Positions 1 through 9,089 of a DNA stretch of 64,000 nucleotides are shown here, piece by piece (position 1 is the first letter of the stretch; every line of letters starts with the position of its first letter). The DNA comes from Prosopocoilus inquinatus (taxonomy: Eukaryota; Arthropoda; Insecta; Coleoptera; Lucanidae): positions 24,515,001-24,579,000 of the forward strand of contig CM069877.1 of the NCBI GenBank assembly GCA_036172665.1. The letters are read 5' to 3'. Under the pieces are notes generated by a model. That model was not told the origin of the DNA. It saw nothing but the letters and a program-made list of their open reading frames with translations, and made no database searches. A program made the position numbers and the translations under genes.

Positions 1-633
1 AAGTACCTTTGTATCTTCTGTTTTTAACAATTATGTCAGCTCCATCGAGATTTAATGATGAGTCACCGATTCTTAAATTTTCAGTACTTTTATCGAGTCT
101 CACTCCATATTTGTGATCAAATTCTTTATTTTCCTCGTCTGTGTACATATCATTGATGTATTTTCTAGGTAACGGATGATATTGTTCCAAATAATCAACG
201 TAGGCTTTGTCATCGAGACCTCTAAATCGTGAATCTTCTTCTTCATCCGATTCAACACTTTCTAAAATAGATTATTTATATCTCTCTGACTCATCATCTT
301 CATCTTCATCTTCAAAGTCCATCAACGACGGTTTACGTTTTTTATAGAAAAATATCTTTTTGGAGTTGCAAAATCATTTTGTTCCGGAGTTGTAAAATCA
401 TATTTTTGCTGCGGTTGTTGCTGTTGCTGTTATGAGGTTGAAGGTTTTACATCAATGCTAGGTAATTCAATTTCGCTTCTTGGTTGTAATTTACTTTCGA
501 TATTTTTCAAATGCCTGGTAATAAGATCGAACATCTTTTCTTGAATTAATTCGCCATGTTTCAAATAGTTTAATTTTTCTCGAATACTTTTACGTTTTAG
601 CAAAAGTTTTTGTTTCGTACATTTATCGGTCAT
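1..633 (-). pseudogene. Conserved ORF of Polinton/adintovirus-like relic A (broken, runs off the window edge)
   Basis: The minus strand opens with a lysine-rich, probably helical 67-residue stretch (633 down to 430). It is followed, after a stop and frame changes, by a Gln-rich tract and an acidic tract. A second open stretch (about 240 down to 1) contains DYLEQYHPLPRKYIND and ends at the edge in NRRYKGT. The arrangement of a coiled N-terminal part and a C-terminal part with a YKGT-type motif recalls a protein seen repeatedly in insect genomes next to Polinton/adintovirus ATPase and capsid genes; this is from general knowledge, not a search. The function of that family is not known to me. Stops and frame changes make it a pseudogene. 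Its divergent neighbour is the packaging ATPase on the same strand. Confidence 0.55.
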
Positions 634-691
634 CTTGAGAAGTAACGGTTCGTATGATATTTTAAACCTTAATAACTACCACCTAAGTTCG

Positions 692-1342
692 TCAGAGATA
701 TATATACTGATCAAATCCTTTCCTGTATCTTATATCGCCCATTCGATTATCTTTAAAAATGGTGACGAATTCGTACGGTCCACTTTTCCAACAAAGAGAA
801 CAAATATCTTTAAATTTATCGAAATTCATGTCAGTGCCCACGTGATCGTTGTAAACGTGTTTGAAATTTAAGTCATCTTGCTTGAAAAGTATGAGTGCAT
901 TTGCATTGTCTCTAATCAGATCCTATGGTACTTTATCATCATCGAAAATAAAAATAGAATTAGATTTAGCTTCCGAAGGTGGAAGTATATTTTCACCTGC
1001 ATTGCACGCAAAATAACCTATACCCTTGATTGGTTTCAGTAGCTCTTCTAAATAAACATACTTCGGTTGATTTAAAGATTTCGAGTAGACGTATATGTTC
1101 TCAAATGCTAAACCATTTTGATGTTCGATCAAATTAATTATAAGGTTTGTTTTCCCACAATTCGATGGTCCTACGATAATACATCTCAAGGTTGATGGAA
1201 ATAATACACCGTGTCTCTTAAAACGTTCCCCTTCAAAACTATCATTATTTTCAATGTTTAAAGTTGTTTCTTGTTTAACTAATCTCATATTGCTAGATAG
1301 ATGGAGCGTCACGTAAGAAATGTTATGAAATAGTCTCAACAT
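692..1342 (-). pseudogene. Packaging ATPase (FtsK/HerA-type) of virus-like relic A
   Basis: The translation has a Walker A motif (GPSNCGKTNL) about 60 residues in and a Walker B-like run (SIFIFDDD) about 70 residues later. This fits the ATPase that pumps DNA into capsids in Polintons, adintoviruses and related viruses. An in-frame TAG at 923-925 interrupts it. The same frame then continues (DLIRDNANALILFKQDDL...) to a stop at 692-694, which reads like the C-terminal part of the same protein. The distance between Walker B and that C-terminal block looks too short, so a stretch was probably deleted as well. Two possible starts exist: an ATG at 1342, or at 1288 (MRLVKQ), where the family-like sequence begins. 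The gene diverges from the PLA2 ORF, with about 60 bp between the two starts. Confidence 0.75.
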
Positions 1343-1401
1343 GTGAATTTATATTCAGTTAGAGAATTGTCGTTTAAGAAATCACATGGTATTTTATTAG
1401 A

Positions 1402-1641
1402 ATGAAGTGTTATATAGGAGACGGATTATTAAACACGGCTATCAATAATTTACCATTCGAACTACACATACCTACCTACAGATTTTGCGGACCCGGTACT
1501 AAACTTCAAGAACGTCTGGCACGCGGTGACAGCGGCATAAACGGCTTGGATGAAGCTTGCAAGAAGCACGACATAGCATATTCTCAAGAAAAAGATATAA
1601 CACGTAGACATGTGGCAGATAATAAGTTATATAAGTTATAA
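1402..1641 (+). CDS. Parvovirus-type phospholipase A2 domain protein (virus-like relic A, C-terminally truncated)
   Basis: This 79-residue ORF carries the calcium-loop-like YRFCGPGT and the catalytic HD pair in LDEACKKHDIAYS, in the order and spacing of the Phospholip_A2_2 domain of parvovirus VP1 capsids. In parvoviruses this domain hydrolyses membrane lipids so that particles leave endosomes. Similar domains occur in some adintovirus/Polinton-like elements. The first ATG after a short AT-rich leader was taken as the start. After ADNKLYKL the frame closes in a TATA-rich simple stretch (1615-1660), so the original C-terminus seems replaced or lost. The gene lies head to head with the ATPase and upstream of two small paralogous ORFs. 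The domain call is firm; whether it is expressed is unknown. Confidence 0.75.
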   Translation: MKCYIGDGLLNTAINNLPFELHIPTYRFCGPGTKLQERLARGDSGINGLDEACKKHDIAYSQEKDITRRHVADNKLYKL

Positions 1642-1860
1642 GTTATATATATATAAATTATAAAAAAATATTAACGAATGTTTAAAAAAATTAGAAAAAA
1701 TAAAAAAAGTAACAGAATCTTCTGTTGAAAACATTAAAGAATATAATGTATAATAGTTTTAAAACAAAATCAAATCGAATCAGTACAGAAAAAGAATAAG
1801 GAGGTCGTGAAATAAAAACTTACTGCACGGAATAAAAATAAAATTAATATAAGTTTAAAA

Positions 1861-2031
1861 ATGGATGTAGATATTACCGATGATTACCCAATGAAACCTT
1901 ACAAAATTGAAAAGAGAACAGACGACAACGATAACTTTGAAATTAAAAAAATCAAAATAAATTCAAGAAGTCAAAACAAATCAGTACAGAATAAGAATGT
2001 GAAAGAAGTAAGGGAAAAAATGAAGAACTAA
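1861..2031 (+). CDS. Small ORF, first of a tandem paralogous pair (MDVDI...PMKPY)
   Basis: This 56-residue ORF begins MDVDITDDYPMKPY and is rich in Lys, Asp and Asn. It is clearly related to the next ORF (shared MDVDI, DD, PMKPY, EKR, and the F-E-x-KKIK block), so the two arose by tandem duplication. I do not recognise the family. The position between the PLA2 domain and the capsid region suggests a protein of the virus-like element. Codons are strongly AT-rich, as in the flanking relic. Being so short, it may be a decayed copy of the downstream one. Confidence 0.45.
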   Translation: MDVDITDDYPMKPYKIEKRTDDNDNFEIKKIKINSRSQNKSVQNKNVKEVREKMKN

Positions 2032-2033
2032 AA

Positions 2034-2237
2034 ATGGACGTAGATATTGCTGACGACTTTCCGATGAAACCGTACGTGTCTGAAAAGAGAAAATTATATG
2101 TAGACAATAACGATGATTTCGAATCTAAAAAAATAAAAACAAATCCAAGTGATCCTGTTACACTGAAAAGAAAATTAACTATTGATGAAGATGATGATGA
2201 TGATGACAACCTAGAAAATTGTGCTAAAAGAAAATAA
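2034..2237 (+). CDS. Small ORF, second of the tandem pair, acidic and lysine-rich
   Basis: This 67-residue ORF starts two bases after the stop of its paralog, begins MDVDIADDFPMKPY and ends in a run of six Asp residues followed by NLENCAKRK. The Lys/Asp-rich composition with KRK-type clusters would suit a nuclear or DNA-associated role, but that is a guess. The stop codon lies exactly where the truncated Gypsy element begins (about 2238). The C-terminus may therefore be natural or created by the insertion. Confidence 0.45.
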   Translation: MDVDIADDFPMKPYVSEKRKLYVDNNDDFESKKIKTNPSDPVTLKRKLTIDEDDDDDDNLENCAKRK

Positions 2238-3355
2238 AACCACCAACGTTCGATGGAAAATTTTCTTGGTCCAACTACTTCAAACAGTTCGAAGCAGCAG
2301 CAAAGGCGAACAGATGGACAGCCAGCGAAAAAGCCACTTCGTTAATTGTGGCCTTGAGAGGGGACGCTATCGATGTGCTACAGACAATGCCGCCAGAGGA
2401 ACAAGAAGACTTCGACAAGCTGGTGAATAGGATGGAAATGCGTTACGGACAGGCCCATCTGACCGACGTATACCATGCGCAGTTGAGGAATCGCTGTCAG
2501 AAATCCGGAGAAAGTCTTCAGGAATTCGAAGCAGACGTAGCGCGTCTGGCTCAGTTGGCATATCCCACAGCTCCTGTTGAATTCCTCAAATGTTTGACGG
2601 TGCAGACCTTCATAGCCGCTGGTGTGTTGGAATTGCCAGGAGGAAGGACACGTTCGCAGGCGATGTCCAAAGCCCAGACAGGATCCAAGGAAGCCACAGT
2701 TAAACTAAGCCGGGTCGGTGCAGAGGGGCAAACGTCGACCCGTATTCAAAGGCCCCCAAAGACGAAAGCCAAACAAGTAATATCCCTACGGCAGTTAACC
2801 AGCAGTGTCTTCGTGGATGTTACCATTGATGACATTCCTCACACCATGTTGTTGGATACGGGTGTGACGAAGACCATCCTAAGACCCGACGTCATTAAGT
2901 CATCTGGACGCACCGAGCCGACCAAGTGGAGACTGAAAACTGCAACTGGAACATCAGCAACTGTCCGCGGTGAAGTAGAGGTTATCATCACTATTTGTTC
3001 AACTCCAATAAAACACCGTGCACTGGTAGCAGACATAGAGGACGAGGCAATTTTGGGCATGGACGTCATGTGTGCTCACGGGTTTCAGTTGGACTTAAAG
3101 CGTGTCGTGATGGCGGTCAATAATGAGGAGTTGGTTCTACATCAACGAGGAGACGTGGCCGCTCGAGTAGTCCTCTCCGAAGACGTTGTATTACCCAGCA
3201 GGACTGAGGTTATCGTCGACGCAAAACTGAACGGTGTTTTTCAAGATGGGCAAGTCATTATGGTTGAACCTAATACTGATGATCAGAAGATTGGAAGAGG
3301 AGTCCTCGTTGGGAAAATGTTGTTGACGGCGAAGAAGGAAGTACCTGTCGCCTGA
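2238..3355 (+). pseudogene. Gypsy-1 gag and protease (no start codon, no zinc knuckle seen)
   Basis: The frame is open from the truncated left edge. A gag matrix/capsid-like part (KPPTFDGKFSW, then LRGDAIDVLQTM and QAHLTDVYHAQLRNRC) is followed by an aspartic protease with the active-site triad in LLDTGVTKTIL (about 2850-2885) and a flap/C-terminal region with AILGMDV. No CCHC zinc knuckle lies between them, either by nature or because of an internal deletion around 2700-2770. The ORF ends in TGA at 3353-3355. The pol ATG overlaps it as TGATG, so pol (shifted -1) could be reached by reinitiation or frameshifting. Without the N-terminus this cannot be a functional gag. Confidence 0.75.
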
Positions 3356-6297
3356 TGAACGTCAATTGTTTCTCTGTCAATATCAAGAAAGGAACAATCT
3401 TGGGAAGCTGCATCATGGTGTCCTCCATCTCCCGGCAACTTGAAACAAACGTGCCAGAAGCGACAGTCCCAAAGAAATTATGGGAAATGGTTATGTCAAC
3501 AGCCCAGGAATTGACTCCAGACCAGAAGACAAAAGCAAAGAATCTGATCGGCCGCTATCAAGATGTATTCGAGGTAGAAAATGGATCCAAGGGAAGAACT
3601 GATGTCGTGAAACACAAAATAGAGACTGGAGAAGAAAGACCTATCCGTCAAGCTCCAAGGCGATTACCATTGGCGAAGCGTGAAGAAGCGGAACGCATTA
3701 TTCGCGAAATGGAAAAGGATAATGTAATAGAACCATCAAGCAGTCCGTGGACGTCACCAGTAGTGCTTGTGAAGAAGAAGGATGGGTCCACCAGGTTCTG
3801 TGTAGACTACCGGTTACTCAACAATGTCACCAAGAAGGACAGCTATCCCCTGCCACGGATTGATGATACCCTGGACACCCTGGCCGGCTCAAAGATCTTC
3901 TCAACTTTGGACTTAAAGAGTGGATATTGGCAAGTTGAGCTGGCGCCTGAAGATCGAGAAAAGACGGCGTTTTCCATTGGTATGGGTCTGTGGCAGTTCA
4001 CAGTGATGCCATTCGGATTATGTAATGGCCCAGCGACATTCGAGAGGTTAATGGAGACGGTTCTGAAAGGTCTGTCCTGGACAACGTGCATGGTGTACCT
4101 TGACGACATAATTGTCGTGGGAAAGACGTTCGACGACCACCTAAGGAACCTGGAAGGAGTGTTCCAGCGGCTTCGCGGAGCTGGACTAAAGCTTAGCCTC
4201 AAGAAGTGTCACCTGTTCCAGAGGGAAATGAATTACCTGGGGCACATTGTTAATGGAAATGGAATCGCCGTGGACCCTGTGAAGATTCAGGTGGTGAAAG
4301 ACTGGCCAACTCCCAGAAATAAACACCAAATAAGGAGTTTCCTTGGCCTGTGCACTTACCATCGGCGCTACGTTCCTGGATTTGCAGACATTGCTAAGCC
4401 GTTGACAAAACTCACTGAAAAAGGTCGTCCATTTGAATGGGACCAACAGTGTCAAATTGGCTTTGAACAACTAAAGCAGTACTTGATTAGTGCTCCTATT
4501 CTGAGTTATCTTCTCCCGGAAGGCAAATTCGTCGTGGACACAGATGCTAGCAACGTTGGGATTGGTGGCGTACTCTCCCAGATACAAGAGGGGCAAGAGA
4601 AGGTGATCGGCTACTTCAGTAAAGTCCTATCAAAGCCGGAACGAAACTATTGCGTCACAAGAAGGGAATTGCTAGCCGCCGTAAAAACGATAGAACACTT
4701 CTACAAGTACTTATATGGTAGACGCTTCCTGCTGAGGACCGACCATGCCGCTCTAAAATGGCTTCTCCGTTTCAAGAACCCAGAAGGGTAAGTTGCACGA
4801 TGGATCGAACGACTTCAGGAGTACGATTTTGAAATTCAGCATCGGGCAGGAACTAGCCATCGAAATGCCGATGCTTTGTCGAGAAGACCCTGTGCCGAAG
4901 ACTGTAAGCACTGTAGTCGTTTGGACGAGAAAGTAGCCACGACTGCGAGGACAGCCATTATTGACGACAAATGGCAAGGCGAAGAACTGCGAAGAGACCA
5001 GGAGAACGACTCGGATTTGAAATTAGTGCTAGAGTGGAAAAGTAGGGACGCGAGGCCTACCTGGGAAGAGGTAGCACCATGTGCACCGTCCGTAAAATCA
5101 TACTGGGCGCAGTGGGACTCCATAGTGTTGGATCGTGGTCTTCTGAGACGAAGGATCGAGAATCAGGAAGGCATGGAACAGAAAACACAGTTACTAATCC
5201 CCAAGAATAGGGTGCCAGAAGTTCTTCACGATGGAACTTCGGGAGGGCATCTGGGAGTTAAGAAGACTATGGAGAAGGTGCGCGAAAGATTTTACTGGGT
5301 GAACTGCAAGGAAGACGTGAAGGATTGGTGCAGAAAGTGTGCAGTCTGCGCAGCCAGTAACGGTCCCCACAGGCGGGGTAAGGCCCCCATGAGACAGTAC
5401 AACGTTGGAAGTCCTTTTGAGAGAGTTGCCATCGATGTAGCCGGCCCGTTTCCAGAAACGAATGGTGGAAACAAGTACATTGTCGTGGTAATGGACTACT
5501 TTAGCAAGTGGGTTGAAGCTTACGCCCTACCTAACCAAGAGGCAGTCACTATTGCGGAAGTCCTTGTCAGGGAATGGATCAGTCGGTATGGTGCACCTAT
5601 GGAACTGCATTTACACCAAGGAAGGAACTTTGAATCGGCCTTGTTTAAGAACGTCTGTACTCTGCTCGGCGTACGAAAAACTAGATCAACTGCACTCCAC
5701 CCACAGTCGGACGGAATGGTGGAAAGGTTCAATAGAACCATCAACCGACATTTGTCCAAGGTCGTATCCGATCATCAGAGGGACTGGGACACGTACATCC
5801 CCCTGTTTCTAATGGCATACCGCTCATCCGTTCATGAGACAACAGGGAAGACTCCCGCGAAAGTGGTATTCGGGCGAGAGCCCAGACTGCCCTGCGACCT
5901 GAAGTTTGGTGTGAAGCCTGGCGAAGTCTCTGCCGACGAAGATTACGTGAGCAAATTACGCAGGAAAATGGATGATATCCACAACCAAGTGCGTCACAAT
6001 ATACAGACGGCCAGCGATCGGATGAAGGAGCACTATGACATCAACGCTCAACACGGGGGATACCAACCTGGAGCACTGGTGTGGCTTTATAACCCCCAAA
6101 GACGTCGAGGCCTCTCCCCAAAACTGCAGACCTCTTGGGAAGGTCCTTACAAAGTGATGAAACGGATCAACGACGTCGTTTACCGCATCAAGAAGGTCCC
6201 CCATGGCAAACCCAAAGTAATCCACTTCAACGGGATAGCCCCTTACCATGGAGAAGCAGATGAAGGGACAGTACAAAGGGGCAAGTTTCCGAAGTGA
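3355..6297 (+). pseudogene. Gypsy-1 pol: reverse transcriptase, RNase H, integrase (one in-frame stop)
   Basis: Reverse transcriptase motifs are clear (FCVDYRLLN, LDLKSGYWQVEL, VMPFGLCNGPATF and the catalytic YLDD at about 4099-4110). RNase H follows (VDTDASNVGIGG, RRELLAAV, LRTDHAALKWL). A TAA at 4789-4791 interrupts the frame, which continues unchanged on the other side. The integrase has an HHCC zinc module (GHLGVKKTMEKVRERF... CRKCAVCAA) and a DDE core beginning AIDVAGPFP. The second catalytic Asp is replaced: the text reads LHLHQGRNFES, with His where Asp is expected. The Glu is present in MVERFNRT. Two independent lesions (stop, lost catalytic residue) mark it as dead. Confidence 0.85.
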
Positions 6298-6311
6298 ACT
6301 TCGAAACCTTC

Positions 6312-6882
6312 ATGTCTCATCACGCCGAAGGAAGCAAGGCACGATTTGGAGTGACCACGGAGAAGCAACAAGATCTCTTTAAAGTGCCACTGGAGTACAG
6401 TCTGGCCCACTGCGTAGCAGAAGACCTGAAAATGTCCAAAGGAATCGCTCAGGTGTTTAGGAAGAAATTTGGCCAAATCGAGGAGCTACGAAGACAGCTT
6501 CCCGTGGTAGGCAAGAGCTTGCAGATCATTGATTCGACGGCAGATCGGAGGCGCCACGTGCATTATTTAGTCACTAAGAAGACATCAAGCGGTAAACCTG
6601 ACTATCAAAGTATGTGGAGAGCCCTATATAGCCTGAGGAGACAGCTAATAGAGAACCACCAGATGAACTTAGCCATCCCCAAATTGGGCTGCGGACTGGA
6701 GAGTAATTCGAAGCATGCTGGAAGTCATCTTCCACAGAACGGGAATTGAAGTCCTAGTCTGCAGCCACCACCCACAGGCAACAGTCAGCAACAGCAAAAC
6801 CGTAGACTGCTACTTCTTCCAGACGGGAAGTTGCAAGAATGGGCCAGCATGTAGATTCCGACATCCTCCTTCAAGACTATGA
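6312..6882 (+). pseudogene. Gypsy-1 ORF3: macro domain (OARD1/TARG1-like) plus CCCH zinc finger, one frameshift
   Basis: This frame begins just downstream of the pol stop (first ATG at 6312, -1 relative to pol). It reads like a macro domain of the ADP-ribose acyl-hydrolase type: SLAHCVAEDLKMSKGIAQ, then FRKKFG, a YLVTKKTSSGKPDY segment, and IPKLGCGLE near residue 115-125. After a frame change at about 6690-6705 the other frame continues with RSMLEVIFHRTGIEVLVC, expected for the end of a macro domain. It then gives a zinc finger of spacing C-x7-C-x5-C-x3-H (CYFFQTGSCKNGPACRFRH) and stops at 6880-6882, 42 bp before the LTR. Known macro domains of this class remove ADP-ribose from proteins. In the element it would be a non-structural accessory protein, possibly acting against host ADP-ribosylation; that role is inference. 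Confidence 0.75.
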
Positions 6883-6910
6883 CCAGGAACATTTCGAGAC
6901 GAAACGTTTT

Positions 6911-6924
6911 TAAGAAGGGGGCAG
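6911..6924 (+). promoter_or_regulatory. Polypurine tract of Gypsy-1
   Basis: A purine run (AAGAAGGGGGCAG) lies directly before the TGTGG start of the LTR, the usual place for plus-strand DNA priming. Confidence 0.65.
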
Positions 6925-7283
6925 TGTGGCGCGCCACCCGGCTTACTACGTCAAGCTCAAGGCGTCAAGAAGTCGGTTCGTTATGCGTCATTGGCTGCCA
7001 CGCCACCGGGGTCTACATCGAACAGACTAGACTTTTCCGGCGATGGAACAAACTCGAATCTTCCAGCGTTAGAAAAGTCGAGAGGGCAGCAAAGGATATA
7101 AAATCGCCCGGGGTGGACTCAGGAGTCAGTCGAATTCTAACAGCGATCGTCGAAGTTAGATTTTAGTGTGTAAATAAATTGTTACAAATAAATTAGTTTG
7201 TAAGCATTATTAAATTACGGTTAAGTTTTTACCGAGTGTTTTATTCGTTTAAATAATAAAATTTAAACCCTAGAAACGTAACA
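6925..7283 (+). repeat. 3' LTR of Gypsy-1 (only LTR present)
   Basis: The 359-bp segment begins TGTGGCGCGCC and ends GAAACGTAACA (TG...CA). It contains a TATAAA-type box at about 7098 and AATAAA signals at 7174-7190. It follows a polypurine tract and is followed directly by capsid-gene codons of the virus-like relic. There is no partner LTR in the window. Confidence 0.75.
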
Positions 7284-7343
7284 ATATTGCACAACAGATT
7301 AGTTAAATACAACCCGCTAACGAATGTGGTAAAAATGTTCTAA
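7284..7343 (+). pseudogene. Last 19 codons of the major capsid gene, relic A
   Basis: The segment translates to RLVKYNPLTNVVKMF followed by TAA. It matches almost residue for residue the end of the capsid-like ORF of relic B (VKYNPLTNIVKLF, ending at 35151). In both relics the next ORF is a zinc-ribbon mini-ORF. The rest of the gene was lost when Gypsy-1 arrived. Confidence 0.7.
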
Positions 7344-7347
7344 AAAA

Positions 7348-7473
7348 ATGCCCATTCCAACGAAATACCTTTGTCCTAAATGTAAAGGAGAAACCGATAT
7401 ACCGGAACAAAAATGTATACTTTGTCTCACAGATCAATTGTTAAAAGAAATTAATGGAAAGAAACATTGGTGA
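7348..7473 (+). CDS. Zinc-ribbon mini-ORF, relic A (41 aa)
   Basis: An intact 41-residue ORF begins MPIPTKYLCPKCKGET and has CPKC and CILC knuckles separated by about 13 residues, the pattern of a small zinc ribbon. It starts 4 bp after the capsid stop. Relic B has the same ORF in the same place (35158 on), where it is disrupted. Conservation in both relics supports a real gene of the element; the role is unknown. It is too short to be found by usual ORF cut-offs. Confidence 0.6.
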   Translation: MPIPTKYLCPKCKGETDIPEQKCILCLTDQLLKEINGKKHW

Positions 7474-8149
7474 TTTAGCGTATATTGAAATACATGACAA
7501 ACAATTATTTCTGTAGTAGAATATGTAAAAATGTACATTTAGCTTTTTATTTAAAGAAATAAATAAATAAATAATTTATTTACAGCGAAAAATTTTATCA
7601 TTTTCTCTCCTGACCTGTCCTAAGGTAAAATTACAACGTCGTTCAGTCATTGCTCGAAGAAGAAAGAATTTTGCTGACATTGATTCTGAAATACCACACT
7701 CACGAATCTTAATTACAAGCAATATTTCTTATGCAAAGAAACGAACATATTATTATTACAAAATAGCAAGCGAACCGTGTTGTACTCTTTTCTTTCGAAA
7801 TTTAAAGATTTTTAATTTAGTTTATAAATCATTGATATTTACGTATTATTTAATTGTACGTTTTGCAGTTTCATAAAAATACATAAATGGCAATTACATA
7901 GAGTACACGTAATTTATTTTCATAAATTCTTTGATGGGAAAGAAGCGTCCTTAAAAATATTTTCTTGTAATATTTACAGAAATAAATGTAGAAAATTTCA
8001 TTAAAAGAATTTAAGCAAGCTTGCACTTTGACAAACGCGCGCACACACATACATACAAGTGGGTTCGATAAAAGAAGCCTTGGACTAGTTTTGCTGAATC
8101 AGCATATTTTTCAAAGTTCATTGACTCGTTATACTGAACGAACACGCCG
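7474..8149. other. AT-rich sequence without recognisable gene
   Basis: No convincing ORF on either strand. It includes an AAATAAATAAATAAATAA stretch at about 7555 and a CTCCTGACCTG string at 7603, which resembles a string near the start of the inverted repeat at 35657. It may be the degraded outer part of relic A. Confidence 0.4.
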
Positions 8150-8400
8150 GATAAAATTACAACGACCTCTTCTGGTATTATGACGTCATTGCCAACATTC
8201 TTCAGAGCTGCAAGAAGTAAAGATTTTTCTGCAACGGCCTCTTCGGCTCAAGAACTAAAGGGGTAACTTCTTCACCTCTTAAACCACTCCCCTAACTTAG
8301 GGGATGACCTTCTACGATGGTCACTTCGGATGGACACATGCCATCCGCAATTTGTTTTAAGGTCAAATTGATCCAGGATCCCGCTAGCTATACTACTATT
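8150..8400 (+). repeat. Diverged partial copy of the ~0.9 kb repeat found at 35657-36560 and 45323-46087
   Basis: Shared blocks in the same order include ACGACCTCTTCTGG versus ACGACCTCCTCTGG, GGGGATGACCTTC and GGTCACT(T/G)CGGATGGA, and ending CCAGGATCCC(G/T)CTAG...TACTACTA. It lies downstream of the zinc-ribbon ORF in relic A, just as the better copy follows the same ORF in relic B. Confidence 0.6.
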
Positions 8401-8962
8401 TTCAATAGGAAGAGAATGATTTAATTTTTCATGCATAAGTATTTGAGTTACTTGTTCCTCCACTGCGTTAAAAAGAGAAAAATTGTTATTCTTATTAAAC
8501 ATCGGAGGTCCTCTGACATCAGTAACATTTGCATACCACAGTCCTCATACTCATTATCTCTTGATTAGCAGGCAAGTTGAACTACCGATTCAAAATTAGC
8601 CAAATTCAATACTTCTGTAACCCTTTTCTTAACTTCCCTCTGTCGGTGCCGGACACGACGTTTTTTAAACATATTACTTCTATAGGGGAAATCGTTTTAA
8701 AGCAAATTTATTTAAAAAAAAACGTTTTAAAACCAGCTGAAACACAATACATAACCTAATTTATATCGATCCCCGTTGAGTGATTAAATTACGACAAATA
8801 CAAAAATATTTACCAGTGCTTTTCTTTAAACATCATCAATAGTTTACAAACTATAAATTATAATATTAAAAAAGGAAATTTTAACGTACGTACGTAGCCA
8901 GAACAAGATAAAAGGGGAAATTCTCTAGTTAACAATACGCGGAGACTGCACGGAGACAAGAT
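8401..8962. other. Unassigned AT-rich DNA
   Basis: No coding signal, RNA gene or clear repeat seen. An ACGTACGTACGT run occurs at about 8884. Confidence 0.4.
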
Positions 8963-9089
8963 GTGTTTACGATAATTGGAGCGCTCCATGGTTTGGGGCA
9001 GAAAAGTAAGATAGAATGAATACGTTCAATGCAAGTAAGAGTGAGAAATTAGATTAACCGGTATACACCGTTCCAATTATCGTAAACAC
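8963..9089. mobile_element. MITE-like element with perfect 18-bp terminal inverted repeats
   Basis: The 127-bp unit starts GTGTTTACGATAATTGGA (8963-8980) and ends with its exact reverse complement (9072-9089). It has no coding capacity. A target-site duplication is not obvious, so the superfamily is left open. Confidence 0.6.

Larger units (their letters stand above)
2238..7283 (+). mobile_element. Gypsy-1: 5'-truncated Ty3/Gypsy retrotransposon with an extra third ORF
   Basis: Gag, protease, reverse transcriptase, RNase H and integrase follow in Gypsy order. They are followed by a third ORF, a purine-rich tract and one LTR (6925-7283). No LTR, primer-binding site or gag start is present at the left end. 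Gag-like sequence begins abruptly at about 2238, directly after a stop codon of the virus-like relic. Beyond the LTR, the relic resumes at the last codons of its capsid gene, so the element replaced or deleted most of that gene. The element is clearly richer in G+C than its flanks. Confidence 0.85.

Noticed and set aside
1952..2209. Minus-strand Ser/Phe-rich 85-aa frame
   Set aside because: It is the antisense shadow of the tandem small ORFs; its poly-Ser start is the complement of the GAT (Asp) run.
2238..2347. Separate short ORF at the start of Gypsy-1
   Set aside because: The gag frame itself is open through this stretch with gag-like residues, so it is not an independent gene.
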